Assembly: GCF_938031315.1 (NCBI RefSeq)
Contig: NZ_CALHHT010000251.1
Coordinates: 1-5,616 of the forward strand
DNA: 5,616 bases
Source: an uncultured Campylobacter sp.
GTDB taxonomy: Bacteria > Campylobacterota > Campylobacteria > Campylobacterales > Campylobacteraceae
Direction of reading: 5' to 3'
In this document: positions 1-5,616 of the stretch, one piece after another
Position numbering within the stretch: the first letter of the stretch is position 1
Layout of the letters: each line of letters opens with the position of its first letter
Program-made: the position numbers and the translations under genes
Notes under the pieces: model-generated
What the model was told of the DNA's origin: nothing
Database searches by the model: none
The model's input: only the letters and a program-made list of their open reading frames with translations

Positions 1-245
1 TGGTGCCGGAGTTTGAAAAAGCGGCGTTTGCGCTAAAAGATGGCGAGATGAGCAAAACTCCGGTAAAGACACAATTCGGATATCATGTAATCTACAAAGA
101 AAGCAGCAAAAAGGCTGAGACTATGCCGTTTGAAAAGGTAAAAGATCTCATCAAAAATCAGCTACTTCCAAGCAAAGTAAACAAAAAAATCGATGACAAG
201 GCTAATGAGCTATTCGGCAAACTAAACATCGAATACGCAAAATAG
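1..245 (+). CDS. Peptidyl-prolyl cis-trans isomerase, PpiC/PEB4 (Cbf2)-like, C-terminal part only
   Basis: This is the 3' end of a gene cut by the left edge. The frame is open from base 1, and the GTG at 3-5 is an internal valine codon (the edge fits a ...MVPEFEKAAF stretch), not a start. About 80 residues remain. The first ~30 match the end of a parvulin (rotamase) domain: VPEFEKAAFAL, then TPVKTQFGYHVIYKE, whose FGYHVI strand is a parvulin hallmark. The remaining lysine-rich helical tail (residues ~42-80, ending NIEYAK) resembles the C-terminal chaperone helix of PEB4/SurA-like periplasmic foldases. Such proteins catalyse proline isomerisation and assist outer-membrane protein folding in the periplasm. 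The signal peptide and N-terminal chaperone region would lie outside the window. Family assignment is firm. Which Campylobacter PpiC paralogue it is (PEB4 is the best match from memory) is less certain. Confidence 0.85.
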   Translation, partial: VPEFEKAAFALKDGEMSKTPVKTQFGYHVIYKESSKKAETMPFEKVKDLIKNQLLPSKVNKKIDDKANELFGKLNIEYAK

Positions 246-255
246 TTTTAATTTT

Positions 256-340
256 AAGGCGCGAGGCTATTAAATTTATAATGCAAGTTCGCTGCAGCGG
301 CAACTTGTAAGGATAAAATTTAGCCCGCGCCTTTGTTTTA
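256..340 (+). terminator. Long nested hairpin after the ppiC-like gene, probable terminator
   Basis: The outer arms AAGGCGCGAGGCTA (256-269) and TAGCCCGCGCCTT (321-333) pair with a single bulged A, and the pairing continues partly through the flanking AAATTT stretches. Inside lies a second stem, CAAGTT (284-289) with AACTTG (302-307), around the self-complementary CGCTGCAGCG (290-299). The sequence then runs into TTTGTTTTA. Starting 11 bases after the stop codon, this reads as an intrinsic terminator, though the loop is unusually elaborate and the T-tract is interrupted. It might instead be a structured RNA or a dispersed repeat. Confidence 0.55.
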
Positions 341-345
341 TATGC

Positions 346-444
346 GCTAAATTTTGCGAAATTTTAAGCTCACTCTTATATCATCGGATTATTGAATTCT
401 AAATTTATTCGCTCTGCCGATGTTAAATTTGCGGAATTTTAAGC
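346..444. repeat. Pair of imperfect direct repeats upstream of dedA
   Basis: The segment GCTAAATTTTGCGAAATTTTAAGC-like at 346-369 recurs in shortened form at 422-444 (GTTAAATTTGCGGAATTTTAAGC-like), about 76 bases apart in the dedA upstream region. Each copy is itself an imperfect dyad. They could be binding sites for a regulator of dedA or members of the AATT-rich repeat vocabulary that fills several spacers in this window. No confident -10 box was found between them and dedA. Confidence 0.4.
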
Positions 445-481
445 GTAGCTAGTTTTTTACACATTAAATCAAGGAATTCAA

Positions 482-1081
482 ATGCTTTCTAATATCGTAA
501 ATTTTATCGTAGAATTTGTCGCAGGTTGGGGATACCTTGGCATTTTTGTGATGATGTTTTTAGAAAGCAGCTTCTTTCCTTTCCCAAGTGAAGTCGTGAT
601 GATCCCTGCGGGCTATCTGGCCTCAAAATCGCAGATGAGCTTTGTTATAGCATTTGTTTGTGGGCTTGGCGGCAGCATCACCGGCGCGCTGTTTAATTAC
701 TATCTATGCTACTTTTTTGGACGTAAGATTATCGCTAAATACGGCAAATACGTAGGCATCACCGAGGAGAAATTTGCAAAATTCGAAGCTTTTTTTAACC
801 GCCATGGCGAAATTTCAACGTTTAACTGCCGCTTAATCCCAGGTATTCGTCAATACATCAGCCTTCCTGCGGGCCTTGCAAAGATGAATGTCGCGCGCTT
901 CGTGCTATTTACTGGGCTTGGAGCTGCGATTTGGACATTAATACTTATGAGTTTGGGCTATTTCATCGGCGAAAACGAGGAGCTAATCAAGCAAGATCTG
1001 CATCTAATTACGATCGCTCTGTTCGCCGTCGTCATTATAATCTCGCTTCTATATGTTTATTTTATAAAACGCAAAAAATAG
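482..1081 (+). CDS. DedA-family inner-membrane protein (SNARE-associated / VTT domain)
   Basis: This 199-residue protein has the usual DedA length of about 200. The family shows in the N-terminal re-entrant segment FLESSFFPFPSEVVMIPAG (residues 26-44), with acidic residues E28 and E37, and in the later motif NCRLIPGIRQYISLPAG (115-131) with R117 and R123. Paired acidic and arginine residues of this kind are essential in studied members such as E. coli YqjA. Hydrophobic segments lie at roughly 18-45, 52-79, 138-160 and 173-194, and the tail ends in basic KRKK, presumably cytoplasmic. DedA proteins are linked to membrane potential, and some to recycling of the undecaprenyl-phosphate carrier lipid across the inner membrane. 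The exact substrate here cannot be told from sequence. The start is supported by AAGGA at 471-475, six bases before ATG. It stands alone between long spacers, so it is probably monocistronic. No intrinsic terminator is obvious after it. Confidence 0.93.
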   Translation: MLSNIVNFIVEFVAGWGYLGIFVMMFLESSFFPFPSEVVMIPAGYLASKSQMSFVIAFVCGLGGSITGALFNYYLCYFFGRKIIAKYGKYVGITEEKFAKFEAFFNRHGEISTFNCRLIPGIRQYISLPAGLAKMNVARFVLFTGLGAAIWTLILMSLGYFIGENEELIKQDLHLITIALFAVVIIISLLYVYFIKRKK

Positions 1082-1177
1082 TTCCACGCCAGTAAATACA
1101 AATACAATGAAAAATTCCATTTTATCGCCTTTAAGTTCAAATTTTTCAAATTATAATTTAAGCTAAACAAGAATTTT

Positions 1178-1183
1178 TATAAT
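1178..1183 (+). promoter_or_regulatory. Candidate -10 box (TATAAT) for aspA
   Basis: This is a perfect TATAAT preceded by a T-run, as is common in Campylobacter sigma-70 promoters, which lack a conserved -35. A second perfect copy lies at 1152-1157. Use of either would give an aspA leader of about 200 bases. In such AT-rich DNA the hexamer arises often by chance, so this is only a candidate. Confidence 0.25.
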
Positions 1184-1339
1184 TTCACTTTCATAATCTA
1201 CGTGCGATGCAATATTTCTATTAAAGTGTAATTATGCCTTAGTAGCGAATTCCAAAATATTTTTTAAGTAAAATTCTATTTAAAGCCTTAAATAATCATA
1301 CTAATTTCTAAATTTTAATTTTTCGTTACGTTTTAAGCT

Positions 1340-1357
1340 GCTTTTAATACTAAAAGC
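1340..1357 (+). promoter_or_regulatory. Perfect 7-bp inverted repeat ahead of the aspA ribosome-binding site
   Basis: GCTTTTA (1340-1346) and TAAAAGC (1351-1357) pair perfectly around a 4-base loop, ending 27 bases before the aspA ribosome-binding site AAAGGA (1385-1390). It could be a small operator or a weak leader hairpin. There is no T-tract, so it is not a terminator. The function is unknown. Confidence 0.35.
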
Positions 1358-1396
1358 TTTAAAATTCCATTAACAATTTCAACGAAAGGACTTATT

Positions 1397-2803
1397 ATGG
1401 CAAAGACCAGAAAAGAACACGATTTCATCGGAGAGCTAGAAATCTCCGACGACGTATATTACGGTGTGCAAACATTTAGAGCACTCGAGAATTTCCATTT
1501 AAGTGGACGACCGCTCAAAGACTATCCGTTTTTTATCAAAGCATTTGCACAAATCAAAAAAGCAGCTGCACTAGCCAATAAAGAGGTCGGAGTCCTAGAC
1601 GCACAAAAAGCCGATGCGATTGCAAAAGCTTGCGATAGGCTCATCGCAGGAGAGTTTAGAGATCAATTCGTAGTCGATATGATCCAAGGCGGCGCCGGAA
1701 CTTCGACGAATATGAATACCAACGAGGTCATTACAAACATAGCTTTGGAGAGCATGGGACATAAAAAGGGCGAATACCAATACCTCCATCCAAACGACCA
1801 CACAAATTTGGGTCAAAGCACCAACGATACCTATCCTAGCTCGATCAAAGTCGCCGCTTACGCCAAGCTAACCGATCTACTAAAAGCTATGGAAAATTTG
1901 AAAAAAGAGCTTGAAGTCAAAGCCAAAGAATACAAAGATGTCATCAAAATGGGAAGGACGGAGCTTGAGGATGCCGTTCCTACTACTCTTGGAAACACTT
2001 TCAACGCTTTTGCTACCTACATCAAAACCGATATCGCACTTATCAAAGCTGCTAGAGAGTCGATGACTTACCTAAATATGGGCGCTACGGCGATCGGCAC
2101 AGGTATCAACTGCCATCCTGATTACAAAAACGTAGTCGAGAAAAAACTGGGTGAAATCACCGGCGTTAAATTTAAAGCCGCGGAGGACTTCATCGCAGCT
2201 ACCCAAGATACTGCCGATTTCGTTCACGTTAGCGGCGCTCTAAAAACTGCCGCGGTTCGACTAAGCAAGATCGCAAACGATTTAAGATTAATGAACTCAG
2301 GCCCAAGATGCGGTCTTGGCGAGATAAATTTACCTCAGATGCAGCCTGGCAGCTCTATCATGCCTGGTAAAGTAAATCCGGTCATCGCAGAGGTCGTAGG
2401 CGAGGCATGCTACGAGGTAATCGGCAACGACGTAACTATCATGCTTTGCTCCGAGCGCGGAGAATTCGAGCTTAATGCGTTTGAGCCTGGCATCGCATAT
2501 GCGCTATTTAACTCGATTGTGCTTTTGGAAAATGCGATGAATACACTAGCTGAAAAAGCTATCAAACATCTAAAAGCAAACCCTGAAGCTTGCCTAAAAT
2601 CGGTGCTAAATTCTGTTGGTATTGTTACTGCATTCAATCCATACATCGGCTACGAAAAATCCGCAAGTATCGCCAAAGAGGCACTTCAGACCGGAAAATC
2701 CGTCGGCGAAATCTGCTTAGAGCGCGGATATTTGAAAAAAGAGGAGATCGATAAGATCCTAGAGCCTAAATCTATGCTCAACCCACATATGAGCAAAAAA
2801 TAG
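1397..2803 (+). CDS. aspA: Aspartate ammonia-lyase (aspartase)
   Basis: AspA converts L-aspartate to fumarate and ammonia in the cytoplasm. In Campylobacter it is central to growth on amino acids and supplies fumarate for respiration under low oxygen. The 468-residue length is close to the ~470-478 of other aspartases. The three conserved regions of the aspartase/fumarase superfamily are present: GGAGTSTNMNTNE with T102, S103, T104; HTNLGQSTND (135-144) with S141 and T142; and the signature GSSIMPGKVNP (318-328), whose first serine, S319, is the catalytic base in this family. Class II fumarase shares the fold, but overall similarity, including the N-terminal R-E-HDFIGE-E-SDDVYYGVQT block, favours aspartase. 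AAAGGA at 1385-1390, six bases before ATG, fixes the start. dcuA follows 286 bases downstream on the same strand, a known functional pairing. No break or missing active-site residue was seen. Confidence 0.96.
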   Translation: MAKTRKEHDFIGELEISDDVYYGVQTFRALENFHLSGRPLKDYPFFIKAFAQIKKAAALANKEVGVLDAQKADAIAKACDRLIAGEFRDQFVVDMIQGGAGTSTNMNTNEVITNIALESMGHKKGEYQYLHPNDHTNLGQSTNDTYPSSIKVAAYAKLTDLLKAMENLKKELEVKAKEYKDVIKMGRTELEDAVPTTLGNTFNAFATYIKTDIALIKAARESMTYLNMGATAIGTGINCHPDYKNVVEKKLGEITGVKFKAAEDFIAATQDTADFVHVSGALKTAAVRLSKIANDLRLMNSGPRCGLGEINLPQMQPGSSIMPGKVNPVIAEVVGEACYEVIGNDVTIMLCSERGEFELNAFEPGIAYALFNSIVLLENAMNTLAEKAIKHLKANPEACLKSVLNSVGIVTAFNPYIGYEKSASIAKEALQTGKSVGEICLERGYLKKEEIDKILEPKSMLNPHMSKK

Positions 2804-2821
2804 TTTCAAACTAGGTGCGGC

Positions 2822-2860
2822 GCGGAATTTCGTCGGTTAATTTAATAGGCGAAATTCCGC
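2822..2860. repeat. Perfect 11-bp inverted repeat downstream of aspA
   Basis: GCGGAATTTCG (2822-2832) and CGAAATTCCGC (2850-2860) are exact reverse complements around a 17-base spacer, starting 19 bases after the aspA stop. No T-run follows, so it is not a standard intrinsic terminator. It could stabilise the aspA 3' end, lower expression of dcuA relative to aspA, or be a protein-binding site. Its arms carry the same AATT core that recurs across this spacer. Confidence 0.6.
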
Positions 2861-3069
2861 AAAGTAGAATTCTAAATAGATAAAATTGATCGTGCAGAAT
2901 TCCGTAGATGCAGAATTTCATCAAGTTAGATTTAGCTTCCGTGGAGTAAAATTCCACTTGCGAAATTTTAGGATAAAATTCCGCATAGAATTCCGACCAC
3001 TGAATTATAAAGATAATTCGGATTTTACCTGCTGAAATCTTTAGAATTCTGCGCGCCGTTAAAAAAATT
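2826..3069. repeat. Quasi-periodic AATT/GAATTC array in the aspA-dcuA spacer
   Basis: Fifteen AATT cores begin at 2826, 2839, 2853, 2868, 2884, 2898, 2914, 2950, 2964, 2977, 2989, 3003, 3015, 3045 and 3066. Most steps are 12-16 bases, and the two long gaps (36 and 30) are about two to three units. Several cores expand to GAATTC (2867, 2897, 2988, 3044) or to AAATTCCGC-like forms. This looks like a degenerate short tandem repeat or a spaced series of binding sites. The spacer must also contain any separate dcuA promoter; TATAAA at 3006-3011 is a weak candidate. Confidence 0.5.
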
Positions 3070-3089
3070 ACTTTATAAGGAGTTTTGCA

Positions 3090-4433
3090 ATGGACTTTAT
3101 GGTGATATTGCAATTTATCGTGTTGCTCGGCGGCATCTACCTAGGCGTTAAGCTAGGCGGCATGGGCGTCGGTTATGCAGGCGGCTTGGGCGTTGTCGTC
3201 CTAGCCATTTTGGGTATGAAGGTCGATATGAAGGACATCCCGATTGACGTTATCCTAATTATCGCATCGGTAATCTCCGCGATTACGGCGCTGCAAGTCG
3301 CAGGCGGACTTGATTATTTGGTGCAGGTAGCATCTAAAATTTTAAGGAAAAATCCTAAGCAGATCAACTTCCTAGCGCCTATCGTTACCTATCTACTTAC
3401 GATACTTGCGGGCACCGGACATACTGCGTTTTCTATGATCCCGGTTATCGTCGAGGTCGCAAAGACGCAGAACATCAAGCCTTCCGCTCCTCTTGCGCTT
3501 TCGGTCGTTTCATCTCAGGTAGCGATTACTGCGAGCCCTATTTCGGCGGCGTTCGTCGCTATGAGTGGCTTGTGCGAAAAGCTAGGCGTTAGCTATCCTA
3601 AGCTTTTGTTTATCTGCATCTCTACTACCTTCGTAGCTATGATCATCACGGCTTTCATCGTAAATAAATTTTACGATCTCGATCTTTCAAAAGACCCTGT
3701 TTACAAAGAGAGACTTTCAAAAGGTCTTGTAGCCGAGATCAAAGCCGAGGAGTATAAAGAGCCAAAGCCTTACGCGAAAAGATCGGTTGCGATATTTGCT
3801 ATCGGCGTTTTGATCGTCGTTTGCTATGCACTTGCGATCTCAAAGAGCGTAGGCTTGGTAGAAAAACCGATCCTTTCAAGAGATAGCGCGATCATCAGCT
3901 TTATGCTAACTATCGGCTTTCTTATCGCTGTTTTGTGCAAGATCGATACGGGCAAACTGCTCTCTACCAGCACTTTCCAAAGCGGTATGAATGCGTGCAT
4001 CTGCGTCATCGGTATCGCGTGGCTCGGTACTACTTTCGTAAACGGTCACATCGACAGCATCAAAGAGGTAGCTAAAAACGTCGTTACGCAGTATCCTTTC
4101 GTACTGGCTATCGCACTATACTTCCTAAGCTGCTTGCTATACTCACAGGCTGCGACCACAAAGGTTATGATGCCTGCTGTTGCCGCCGCGCTTGGAATGA
4201 CCAGCCCTGAAAATTCAGGTCAAATTTGGATCTTAGTCGCATCGTTCGCAGCCGTTTCGGGCTTGTTCGTGCTCCCTACCTATCCTACGACGCTCGGCGC
4301 GATCGCTATGGACGATACCGGAACGACTAGAGTCGGTAAATTTGTATTTAACCACTCATTCTTCCTTCCGGGAACCATTATGGTTGCGCTTTCGGTCGCT
4401 CTAGGATTTATCGTAGCTCCTGCGCTAATCTAA
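3090..4433 (+). CDS. dcuA: Anaerobic C4-dicarboxylate transporter DcuA
   Basis: This inner-membrane carrier of the Dcu family exchanges aspartate, fumarate or malate for succinate. It is 447 residues (E. coli DcuA is ~433) and hydrophobic throughout, apart from a charged cytoplasmic-type loop near 193-230. It follows DcuA rather than DcuB in diagnostic stretches: GGMGVGYAGGLGVVVLA near the N-terminus, QVAGGLDYLV, APIVTYLLTILAGTGH (GTGH at 108-111), LLYSQAAT (Y351-T356), SFAAVSGLFVLPTYPTT (LPTYP at 395-399) and DDTGTTRVGKFVFNH (408-422). TAAGGAG at 3076-3082, seven bases before ATG, supports this start over the Met at codon 4. It lies downstream of aspA, which uses the imported aspartate, and the two may share a transcript despite the 286-base gap. 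A strong terminator follows 19 bases after the stop. The gene is intact. Confidence 0.95.
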   Translation: MDFMVILQFIVLLGGIYLGVKLGGMGVGYAGGLGVVVLAILGMKVDMKDIPIDVILIIASVISAITALQVAGGLDYLVQVASKILRKNPKQINFLAPIVTYLLTILAGTGHTAFSMIPVIVEVAKTQNIKPSAPLALSVVSSQVAITASPISAAFVAMSGLCEKLGVSYPKLLFICISTTFVAMIITAFIVNKFYDLDLSKDPVYKERLSKGLVAEIKAEEYKEPKPYAKRSVAIFAIGVLIVVCYALAISKSVGLVEKPILSRDSAIISFMLTIGFLIAVLCKIDTGKLLSTSTFQSGMNACICVIGIAWLGTTFVNGHIDSIKEVAKNVVTQYPFVLAIALYFLSCLLYSQAATTKVMMPAVAAALGMTSPENSGQIWILVASFAAVSGLFVLPTYPTTLGAIAMDDTGTTRVGKFVFNHSFFLPGTIMVALSVALGFIVAPALI

Positions 4434-4452
4434 GATTAGTATTCCTTTCATT

Positions 4453-4478
4453 TGCGCCGAATTTTTCGGCGCATTTTT
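4453..4478 (+). terminator. Intrinsic terminator of dcuA
   Basis: TGCGCCGA (4453-4460) and TCGGCGCA (4466-4473) form a perfect 8-bp GC-rich stem (9 bp if the loop-closing A-T pair is counted) with a short T-rich loop, followed at once by TTTTT (4474-4478). It sits just after the dcuA stop and separates this unit from the oxidoreductase gene. Confidence 0.92.
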
Positions 4479-4683
4479 CATACCATTTAAAATTTTTAAT
4501 ACAATTTAATAGATAAAATTCTATCGATTTTGGGGTCTGCCATATTTGCTTATAAATTTAACTTCTAATCGCATGCAAAAAACTACAAGTCTTCCGGTAG
4601 TATTTGAGTGGAAGTAAAATTTTATTTGAAATTTCATACCCATATTATGCTAGATGATAAATCAAAATTTCAGCCAAAAAACA

Positions 4684-4689
4684 TATAAT
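4684..4689 (+). promoter_or_regulatory. -10 box (TATAAT) for the oxidoreductase gene
   Basis: This is a perfect TATAAT 27 bases upstream of the ATG at 4717, which would give a leader of about 20 bases containing the AAGGA ribosome-binding site (4706-4710). No good -35 is visible, as is usual for Campylobacter sigma-70 promoters. The terminator after dcuA upstream makes an independent promoter necessary, which raises confidence. Confidence 0.55.
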
Positions 4690-4716
4690 GTAAGAAATTT
4701 AAAACAAGGATAAAAT

Positions 4717-5244
4717 ATGAAAAATCTCATCATCATCGCTCATCCCGATATGGCAAGCTCGCACGCAAACAAGGCGTGGCGCGAGGTAGCCAAAAAGCAA
4801 GCGGATAAATTTGATATTCACGAAATTTACGCTGCTTATCCGAACGGCAAAATAAACGTAGCGCGCGAGCAGGAGTTACTTTTGAGCCACGATAAAATTA
4901 TCATTCAGTTTCCACTTTATTGGTACAGCTATCCGCCGCTTTTAAAGCAGTGGTTCGACGATGTATTCGCCTACGGCTGGGCTTACGGCAGCACCGGCGG
5001 CAAGCTAAAAGGTAAAGAATTCTCCCTAGCGATCACTATAGGCGACGAGCAAAGCAACTATAAAAAAGACGGCACGATCGGATTTGACATAGAGGAAGTT
5101 ATCACGCCTTTTAAATGCGCGATGAATTTTACAGGCGCCAAGCTGCTGCCGTGCCACTTTGGCTATGGATTTTCATTTCATCCAGATAGCGAATATATCG
5201 CAAAAAGTGCAGAAAAATACAAAGAATTTTTAGCAAAATTTTAA
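4717..5244 (+). CDS. NAD(P)H-dependent oxidoreductase, flavodoxin-like fold (KefF/YwrO/NQO-type)
   Basis: This 175-residue cytoplasmic protein matches the Flavodoxin_2 family, FMN or FAD enzymes that reduce quinones or similar acceptors with NAD(P)H. E. coli KefF is 176 residues. The N-terminal strand and cofactor phosphate loop read LIIIAHPDMASSHANKAW (residues 4-21). The family's most diagnostic block is QFPLYWYSYPPLLKQWFDDV (64-83), continuing FAYGWAYG (84-91) and the GGKLKGK turn (94-100). Some relatives (KefF, KefG) are ancillary subunits of glutathione-gated potassium efflux systems, but no kef channel gene is in the window, so a free-standing quinone or nitro reductase role is equally possible. 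AAGGA at 4706-4710, six bases before ATG, and a TATAAT at 4684-4689 support the start. It is probably transcribed alone. No clear intrinsic terminator follows. Confidence 0.9.
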   Translation: MKNLIIIAHPDMASSHANKAWREVAKKQADKFDIHEIYAAYPNGKINVAREQELLLSHDKIIIQFPLYWYSYPPLLKQWFDDVFAYGWAYGSTGGKLKGKEFSLAITIGDEQSNYKKDGTIGFDIEEVITPFKCAMNFTGAKLLPCHFGYGFSFHPDSEYIAKSAEKYKEFLAKF

Positions 5245-5616
5245 AATTTACAAAGGCAAAATCGCTTTTTTAGTCGCGAAATTTTATTTTAAAAAGTGGC
5301 GGATGAAGATCGTCTCGTTTCATCTGCACTGCTTGGCACGCTTCCTGGATCGCTATTTTTGCGTTGCACACACAGCCTGCTGAATAATCCCCCACCCTTT
5401 TGATCGTAAAATTTTATTCCCTTCTCCTCTCCCCATAAATGGGCAAAGTTTACGTTAAAAATTTATACGAAATTTTTCCGTATAGAGCATGCTTTAGTGC
5501 AGCCATATAAAAAATCAATGAGCATAAAATTTTACCTAAAAATTTGCACCCCCTCGCAATAATACTCGTCTTAAATTTACATAAGGCATCAAAAAAAATC
5601 TATGCACATTCGCCGC
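5245..5616. other. Gene-poor right end with a GC-richer patch
   Basis: No confident gene is seen in these 372 bases. A stretch at about 5296-5403 is richer in GC than its flanks and open in more than one frame. The + strand frame 5296-5403 reads VADEDRLVSSALLGTLPGSL at its beginning; a - strand frame 5270-5395 gives 41 residues but lacks a well-placed ribosome-binding site. Beyond it are an 18-base pure pyrimidine tract (5417-5434), a 6-bp dyad (5464-5484) and AT-rich DNA. The patch may be the remains of a gene. No start of a downstream gene can be supported before the edge. Confidence 0.45.
5464..5484. promoter_or_regulatory. Short inverted repeat, operator-like
   Basis: TATACG (5464-5469) and CGTATA (5479-5484) are perfect reverse complements separated by nine bases, AAATTTTTC, whose ends partly pair as well. 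The 21-base dyad has the size of a typical repressor site, possibly for a gene beyond the right edge. No T-tract or regulator is attached to it, so the role is unknown. Confidence 0.3.

Larger units (their letters stand above)
1082..1396. other. Spacer between dedA and aspA, no gene seen
   Basis: These 315 AT-rich bases have no credible reading frame or RNA gene. They contain two TATAAT hexamers (1152-1157 and 1178-1183), a GAATTC at 1247-1252, the decamer AAAATTCCAT twice (1111-1120 and 1361-1370), and a 7-bp hairpin just ahead of the aspA ribosome-binding site. The region most likely holds the aspA promoter and a leader. AATT cores are frequent but irregularly spaced here, unlike the spacer before dcuA. 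Confidence 0.6.

Noticed and set aside
1595..1816. Minus-strand open frame of 73 codons inside aspA
   Set aside because: It lies entirely within the well-supported aspA coding region, has no ribosome-binding site and shows no recognisable protein features.
2410..2646. Minus-strand open frame of 78 codons inside aspA
   Set aside because: It is a shadow of the real gene on the other strand, with no independent evidence.
2801..2813. Palindrome TAGTTTCAAACTA at the aspA stop codon
   Set aside because: The central loop is a single base, so an RNA hairpin would open to a weak short stem; it is probably chance.
3824..4009. Minus-strand open frame of 61 codons inside dcuA
   Set aside because: It overlaps intact dcuA fully, and nothing in it resembles a protein family.
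5262..5279. TCGC/GCGA stem after the oxidoreductase gene as a terminator
   Set aside because: It has only four pairs, and the main T-run is in the loop rather than after the stem.
5389..5553. Runs of C (5389-5393, 5395-5397, 5431-5434, 5549-5553) as a minus-strand G-quadruplex
   Set aside because: The runs are too widely spread for a standard quadruplex, and only two lie close together.
5536..5616. Minus-strand frame open from the right edge for 26 codons, possibly the end of a convergent gene
   Set aside because: The stretch is too short to distinguish from chance in this composition, and no family motif or terminator supports it.
5602..5616. ATG near the right edge as the start of a following gene
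   Set aside because: The only purine-rich site, AAGG at 5583-5586, is about 15 bases upstream, which is too far, and only five codons are visible.

Overview
The window looks like chromosomal DNA from a Campylobacter or close Campylobacterota relative. The protein sequences point that way: a PEB4-like periplasmic isomerase, an aspA-dcuA pair as in Campylobacter, and lysine-rich proteins. So do the AT-rich spacers and AAGGA ribosome-binding sites. Coding GC appears to be in the mid-40s percent by eye. That fits the less AT-rich species (the gracilis, rectus, showae or curvus type) better than C. jejuni, but the species is inference only. Every convincing gene is on the + strand.

Layout: (1) 1-245, the C-terminal end of a PpiC/PEB4-type peptidyl-prolyl isomerase, followed by a long nested hairpin that probably ends its transcript. 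(2) 482-1081, a DedA-family inner-membrane protein. (3) 1082-1396, an AT-rich spacer with candidate promoters. (4) 1397-2803, aspartate ammonia-lyase AspA. (5) 2804-3089, a spacer with a clean 11-bp inverted repeat and a striking series of AATT cores spaced about 14 bp apart. (6) 3090-4433, the C4-dicarboxylate transporter DcuA, closed by a textbook intrinsic terminator. (7) 4717-5244, a flavodoxin-fold NAD(P)H oxidoreductase with its own -10 box. (8) 5245-5616, a gene-poor tail with a patch of higher GC that may be a decayed gene.

AspA and DcuA form a clear functional unit. DcuA brings in aspartate or fumarate in exchange for succinate. AspA deaminates aspartate to fumarate and ammonia. Fumarate then feeds the TCA cycle or serves as terminal electron acceptor under low oxygen. 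The other three genes (envelope protein folding, lipid-carrier or membrane homeostasis, flavin-dependent reduction) have no evident link to this unit and appear to be separate transcription units.

No mobile element, CRISPR array, tRNA, rRNA or defence system was seen, and no new multi-gene system. The most unusual signals are in noncoding DNA: strong enrichment of the palindrome GAATTC and its relatives in three of the five spacers, and their near-periodic arrangement upstream of dcuA.
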